Source: Roseiarcus sp052147395
GTDB lineage: Bacteria; Pseudomonadota; Alphaproteobacteria; Rhizobiales; Beijerinckiaceae
Direction: 5' to 3'
NCBI GenBank assembly: GCA_052147395.1
Contig: JBKQKS010000293.1
Location: 1 to 7,104, forward strand
Length of the DNA stretch: 7,104 bases
Positions 1 to 7,104 of this stretch are shown one piece after another (positions within the stretch are counted from its first letter, which is position 1; every line of letters begins with the position of its first letter). The translations under genes were made by a program, and so were the position numbers. The notes beneath the pieces were generated by a model, which saw only the letters and a list, made by a program, of their open reading frames with translations, was not told where the DNA came from and searched no databases.

Positions 1-1529
<1,529 letters not shown>

Positions 1530-1534
1530 TCTTT

Positions 1535-1542
1535 CCTCTCCC
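1535..1542 (-). promoter_or_regulatory. Ribosome binding site of rpoC
   Basis: On the minus strand GGGAGAGG lies five bases before the ATG at 1529. It is a good purine-rich Shine-Dalgarno sequence and supports this start. It begins one base after the end of the stem-loop at 1544-1580, so it would stay unpaired if that stem forms. Confidence 0.75.
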
Positions 1543-1543
1543 A

Positions 1544-1580
1544 CGGACGGGGGCCCCTTTGGGCGTGGGCCAGGCGTCCG
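1544..1580 (-). other. Stem-loop just upstream of the rpoC ribosome binding site
   Basis: An outer 6-bp stem (CGGACG 1544-1549 with CGTCCG 1575-1580) encloses an inner 5-bp stem (GGCCC 1552-1556 with GGGCC 1567-1571), separated by a small 2/3-base internal loop and closed by a 10-base loop. No T-run follows on the transcribed strand, so it does not look like an intrinsic terminator. In an mRNA it could affect processing or access to the rpoC ribosome binding site. The pairing is visible in the sequence; the role is inferred. GC-rich DNA produces such stems fairly often by chance. Confidence 0.4.
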
Positions 1581-1596
1581 CACTGGTGGAAACGCT

Positions 1597-1617
1597 CGAG
1601 GCGTAGAACACGCCTCG
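1597..1617 (-). other. Perfect 8-bp stem-loop in the rpoB-rpoC spacer
   Basis: CGAGGCGT (1597-1604) pairs perfectly with ACGCCTCG (1610-1617) around a 5-base loop, beginning 20 bases after the rpoB stop codon. The transcribed strand continues AGCGTTTCC without a T-run, so a terminator is unlikely. A message-stabilising or processing hairpin between the two polymerase genes is plausible but unproven. Confidence 0.5.
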
Positions 1618-1636
1618 ATATCGACGCGACGATAAG

Positions 1637-5758
<4,122 letters not shown>

Positions 5759-5762
5759 ATCG

Positions 5763-5768
5763 CTCCTC
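5763..5768 (-). promoter_or_regulatory. Ribosome binding site of rpoB
   Basis: GAGGAG on the minus strand lies four bases before the ATG at 5758. It fixes the rpoB start, because the open frame otherwise continues upstream to an ATG at 6001. Confidence 0.8.
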
Positions 5769-5881
5769 AGTCCTTGAATCTGTCGTCTCGGAGCCCTTCC
5801 CGTCGGCGCGGGCGCCTCGGGTTCGGGTGAGGACGAACGCATCGGGCCCAGGGCCCTGCTTACCGCGCCTATTGCGGCGGC

Positions 5882-5908
5882 TTTCGGACATTTGCCCGAA
5901 ACTCGGGC
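5882..5908 (-). promoter_or_regulatory. Two mutually exclusive stem-loops in the rpoB leader
   Basis: GCCCGA (5894-5899) pairs with TCGGGC (5903-5908) over a 3-base loop. Alternatively, TTTCGG (5882-5887) pairs with CCGAAA (5896-5901) over an 8-base loop. The stems share bases 5896-5899, so only one can form at a time. Such alternation is seen in attenuators and antiterminators, but no T-run follows either stem, so regulation is speculative. Confidence 0.35.
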
Positions 5909-5941
5909 GATTCGAAACTCTGATAGCTCTAGAAAACGGTT

Positions 5942-5972
5942 GAACGGCCCCGGCGCGAAACCGGGGCCGTTC
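5942..5972 (-). terminator. Attenuator-like hairpin between rplL and rpoB
   Basis: GAACGGCCCCGG (5942-5953) and CCGGGGCCGTTC (5961-5972) form a perfect 12-bp, mostly GC stem around a 7-base loop. On the transcribed minus strand the stem is followed by AACCG, then TTTT, then CT. This is a strong stem with a short, displaced U-tract, as expected for a weak or partial terminator rather than a full stop. It begins 37 bases after the rplL stop codon. The position matches the E. coli rplL-rpoB attenuator, which lets only part of the polymerases continue into rpoBC. It could instead be an RNase III substrate or a 3' end stabiliser for the rplJL message. Confidence 0.65.
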
Positions 5973-5984
5973 GCAGCGCTGACG

Positions 5985-6007
5985 GCGCCTTCGAGGCGCA
6001 CTGCGCC
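5985..6007 (-). other. Overlapping GC stem-loops directly after the rplL stop
   Basis: GCGCCT (5985-5990) can pair with AGGCGC (5994-5999) over a 3-base loop. GGCGC (5995-5999) can instead pair with GCGCC (6003-6007), also over a 3-base loop. The shared arm makes them alternatives. They lie between the rplL stop and the large hairpin at 5942-5972. Pairing is visible; function is unknown and may be incidental to the base composition. Confidence 0.3.
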
Positions 6008-6008
6008 C

Positions 6009-6395
6009 TTACTTGAGTTCGACTTTGGCGCCGACCTTCTCGAGAGCGGCCTTGATCTTCTCGGCCTCTTCCTTGGAGACGCCTTCCTTGACGCTCTTCG
6101 GCGCGCCTTCGACGAGATCCTTGGCTTCCTTGAGGCCGAGCGCGGTGATCGCGCGCACTTCCTTGATCACCTCGATCTTCTTGTCGCCGAAGGCGGCGAG
6201 CACCACGGTGAACTCGGTCTGTTCTTCGACGGGCGCGGCAGCGGCGGCCGCGGCGCCCGCGGCCGGCGCGGCGGCGACGGCGACGGCGGCGGCGGCCGAG
6301 ACGCCCCACTTGGCTTCCAGCAACTTGGCGAGCTCGGCGGCCTCCAGCACGGTCAGGCTGGAGAGCTCATCGACGATTCTTTCGAGATTGGCCAT
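6009..6395 (-). CDS. rplL: Large ribosomal subunit protein bL12 (L7/L12), 128 aa
   Basis: This is the stalk protein that binds the uL10 C-terminal helix as dimers and recruits and stimulates the translation factors EF-Tu, EF-G, IF2 and RF3. Three parts are clear. The N-terminal dimerisation domain is about residues 1-31 (MANLERIVDELSSLTVLEAAELAKLLEAKWG). An Ala-rich flexible hinge spans about 33-56 and is almost only Ala, Val, Pro and Gly. The globular C-terminal domain covers about 59-128 and has the factor-binding signature KKIEVIKEVRAITALGLKEA at 72-91, followed by KDLVEGAPKSVKEG. The length is usual, compared with about 120 in E. coli. The gene sits 51 bases after rplJ and 250 bases before rpoB. 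The ribosome binding site is weak: AGGA about ten bases before the ATG. The hinge makes bases 6230-6300 a low-complexity GCG/GCC run. Confidence 0.98.
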   Translation of the reverse strand: MANLERIVDELSSLTVLEAAELAKLLEAKWGVSAAAAVAVAAAPAAGAAAAAAAPVEEQTEFTVVLAAFGDKKIEVIKEVRAITALGLKEAKDLVEGAPKSVKEGVSKEEAEKIKAALEKVGAKVELK

Positions 6396-6446
6396 TTCGT
6401 AGTTTTCCTATCGGTTCGAACTTTTCGAATTTTTTTAAGCCTCGTT
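6396..6446 (-). other. rplJ-rplL spacer, AT-rich, with a weak stem-loop and the rplL ribosome binding site
   Basis: These 51 bases are much richer in A and T than their surroundings. On the minus strand they carry a 7-base A-run (6436-6430), two TTCGAA hexamers (6415-6420 and 6424-6429) three bases apart that could pair, and AGGA (6406-6409) ten bases before the rplL start. Low structure here would help ribosomes load independently on rplL, whose product is needed in several copies per ribosome. That link is inference. Confidence 0.5.
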
Positions 6447-6962
6447 TCAGGCTGCGTCCTTGTCGGCATAGGCCGCGACCACGCGGGCGACCTTGGCGGC
6501 CGGCGCGTTGGCGAGCTGGGCGAGCTTGGTCGCCGGGGCGGTGATGAGCCCCAGCAGCCTGGCGCGCAGCTCGTCGATCGAGGGCAGAGTCGCGAGCGAC
6601 TTGACCCCTTCGACGTCGAGCGCCGACTTGCCCAGAGCGCCGCCCAGGAGCACGAACTTGTCGTTGTCCTTGGCGAACGCTACGGCCGCTTTCGCCGCCG
6701 CGACTGGATCGCTCGAATGAGCGATCAGCGTCGGGCCCTTCAGCAAGGGCCCAATCGGGGCGACGTTCGTGCCTTCGAGCGCAATCCTGGCGAGGCGGTT
6801 CTTGGCGACCCGGACCGTGGCCCCCGCCTGCCTCATCTGCCTGCGCAGACGCTGCATCTGGGCCACCGTCAGGCCGGAGTACTGCGCCACGACCACCACC
6901 GAGGTCTTGGCGAAGACCTCGTGGAGGGTCGCAACGGCCTCCTTTTTTTCCGCTCTATCCAC
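6447..6962 (-). CDS. rplJ: Large ribosomal subunit protein uL10 (L10), 171 aa, GTG start
   Basis: L10 anchors the L12 stalk on 23S rRNA and, in E. coli, represses translation of its own operon as an L10-L12 complex. With GTG at 6962 as start, the protein reads MDRAEKKEAVATLHEVF, the usual N-terminus, and is 171 residues long, close to the family's roughly 165-175. Visible family signatures are VVVAQYSGLTVAQMQRLRRQ (about 23-42), RVAKNRLARIAL (51-62, the rRNA-contacting region) and LLKGPTLIAH (73-82). A long Ala-rich C-terminal helix for L12 dimers follows from about residue 126 (LPSIDELRARLLGLITAPAT, then KLAQLANAPAAKVARVVAAY). GGAG eight bases upstream supports the GTG. An ATG at 7079 would add 39 non-conserved residues across the structured leader and is rejected. 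The next in-frame ATG is Met36, too late. The gene is followed by rplL after 51 bases. Confidence 0.96.
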   Translation of the reverse strand: MDRAEKKEAVATLHEVFAKTSVVVVAQYSGLTVAQMQRLRRQMRQAGATVRVAKNRLARIALEGTNVAPIGPLLKGPTLIAHSSDPVAAAKAAVAFAKDNDKFVLLGGALGKSALDVEGVKSLATLPSIDELRARLLGLITAPATKLAQLANAPAAKVARVVAAYADKDAA

Positions 6963-6970
6963 GGTGCTAG

Positions 6971-6975
6971 CTCCG
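6971..6975 (-). promoter_or_regulatory. Ribosome binding site supporting the rplJ GTG start
   Basis: CGGAG on the minus strand ends eight bases before the GTG at 6962. Together with the conserved DRAEKKE N-terminus it decides the start over the upstream ATG at 7079. Confidence 0.65.
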
Positions 6976-6978
6976 GTT

Positions 6979-6998
6979 GGCGGGATTTTTTCCCCGCC
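6979..6998 (-). promoter_or_regulatory. Stem-loop immediately upstream of the rplJ ribosome binding site
   Basis: GGCGGG (6979-6984) pairs perfectly with CCCGCC (6993-6998) around an 8-base loop that is nearly all A on the transcribed strand. The stem ends three bases before the CGGAG ribosome binding site. The position suits control of rplJ translation, but no L10-binding consensus is recognised, so the role is inferred. Confidence 0.45.
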
Positions 6999-7050
6999 TC
7001 CTGCACATGCCGCAGCCCCCGAAAACCTCGGAGGCCGCGACGACTTGCGC

Positions 7051-7089
7051 CTGTCCCCGGAGCTGGGCTTCACGCCCACCGCCGGACAG
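7051..7089 (-). promoter_or_regulatory. Candidate structured rplJ leader RNA
   Basis: In transcript sense, CUGUCC (7089-7084) pairs with GGACAG (7056-7051). Inside, CGG (7081-7079) pairs with CCG (7060-7058), then UGGGC (7078-7074) pairs with GCCCA (7068-7064) around the loop GUGAA. A one-sided 3-base bulge, GCU (7063-7061), separates the inner stems. In many bacteria L10, bound to L12, represses rplJ by binding a bulged structure in the leader. The position 89 to 127 bases before the GTG is compatible with that, but the tandem G-A pairs of a classical kink-turn are not visible beside the bulge. I therefore cannot claim a binding site. Confidence 0.4.
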
Positions 7090-7104
7090 ATGGTTCGAAC
7101 CGCA

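Larger units (their letters stand above)
5759..6008 (-). other. rplL-rpoB intergenic region (250 bases), untranslated and rich in stem-loops
   Basis: No gene is supported here. An open frame running into rpoB crosses the region but lacks conserved protein sequence. In transcript order it holds overlapping GC stems right after the rplL stop (5985-6007), a perfect 12-bp hairpin (5942-5972), two mutually exclusive 6-bp hairpins (5882-5908), paired GGGCCC palindromes (5844-5856), a short GTTCG/CGAAC stem (5821-5838) and the rpoB ribosome binding site. In E. coli the same spacer carries an attenuator and an RNase III site that tune rpoBC against the ribosomal protein genes. A similar role is inferred here. 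I could not recognise a convincing internal promoter. Confidence 0.7.

Noticed and set aside
6230..6305. GCG/GCC-rich tract that looks like a DNA repeat
   Set aside because: It encodes the Ala-rich hinge of L7/L12, a normal feature of the protein, and has no regular unit beyond alanine codons.
6415..6436. A plus-strand intrinsic terminator: TTCGAA stem followed by seven T
   Set aside because: The stem is only six AT-rich base pairs over a 3-base loop, and no plus-strand gene would need it. It is more simply an AT-rich spacer upstream of rplL.
7088..7104. GGTTCGAACC resembling a tRNA T-arm at the window edge
   Set aside because: The flanking bases do not form a five-pair T-stem, and no acceptor stem or CCA follows. 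The rest of any such gene would be outside the window, so there is no support for a tRNA.

Overview
The window is part of the ribosomal protein/RNA polymerase (rplKAJL-rpoBC) cluster of a high-GC alphaproteobacterium, probably of the Rhizobiales/Hyphomicrobiales. That placement rests on how the RpoB, RpoC, L10 and L7/L12 proteins read and on strong GC bias at third codon positions. I cannot name the family or genus from sequence alone. All genes lie on the minus strand, so the transcriptional order runs from high to low coordinates.

Layout in transcriptional order: an untranslated leader with RNA-structure potential (7104-6963); rplJ, ribosomal protein uL10, with a GTG start (6962-6447); a 51-base spacer; rplL, bL12 (6395-6009); a 250-base GC-rich spacer holding a perfect 12-bp hairpin and several smaller competing stem-loops (6008-5759); rpoB, RNA polymerase beta, complete at 1373 residues (5758-1637); a 107-base spacer with two stem-loops (1636-1530); and the first 509 codons of rpoC, RNA polymerase beta' (1529-1), cut by the window edge just beyond the catalytic NADFDGD motif.

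The genes supply two machines. L10 and L12 form the ribosomal stalk that recruits translation GTPases. Beta and beta' together form the RNA polymerase active centre. In E. coli an attenuator and an RNase III site between rplL and rpoB lower polymerase expression relative to ribosomal proteins, and L10 represses its own mRNA. The large rplL-rpoB hairpin and the rplJ leader structure here sit where equivalent controls would be expected, but those roles are inferred.

This is an ordinary, highly conserved core-genome region. I see no mobile element, CRISPR array, tRNA, rRNA or accessory gene, and no evidence for a previously undescribed system. The points worth a second look are the spacer RNA structures and two start-codon decisions where a longest-ORF call would add false N-terminal extensions.
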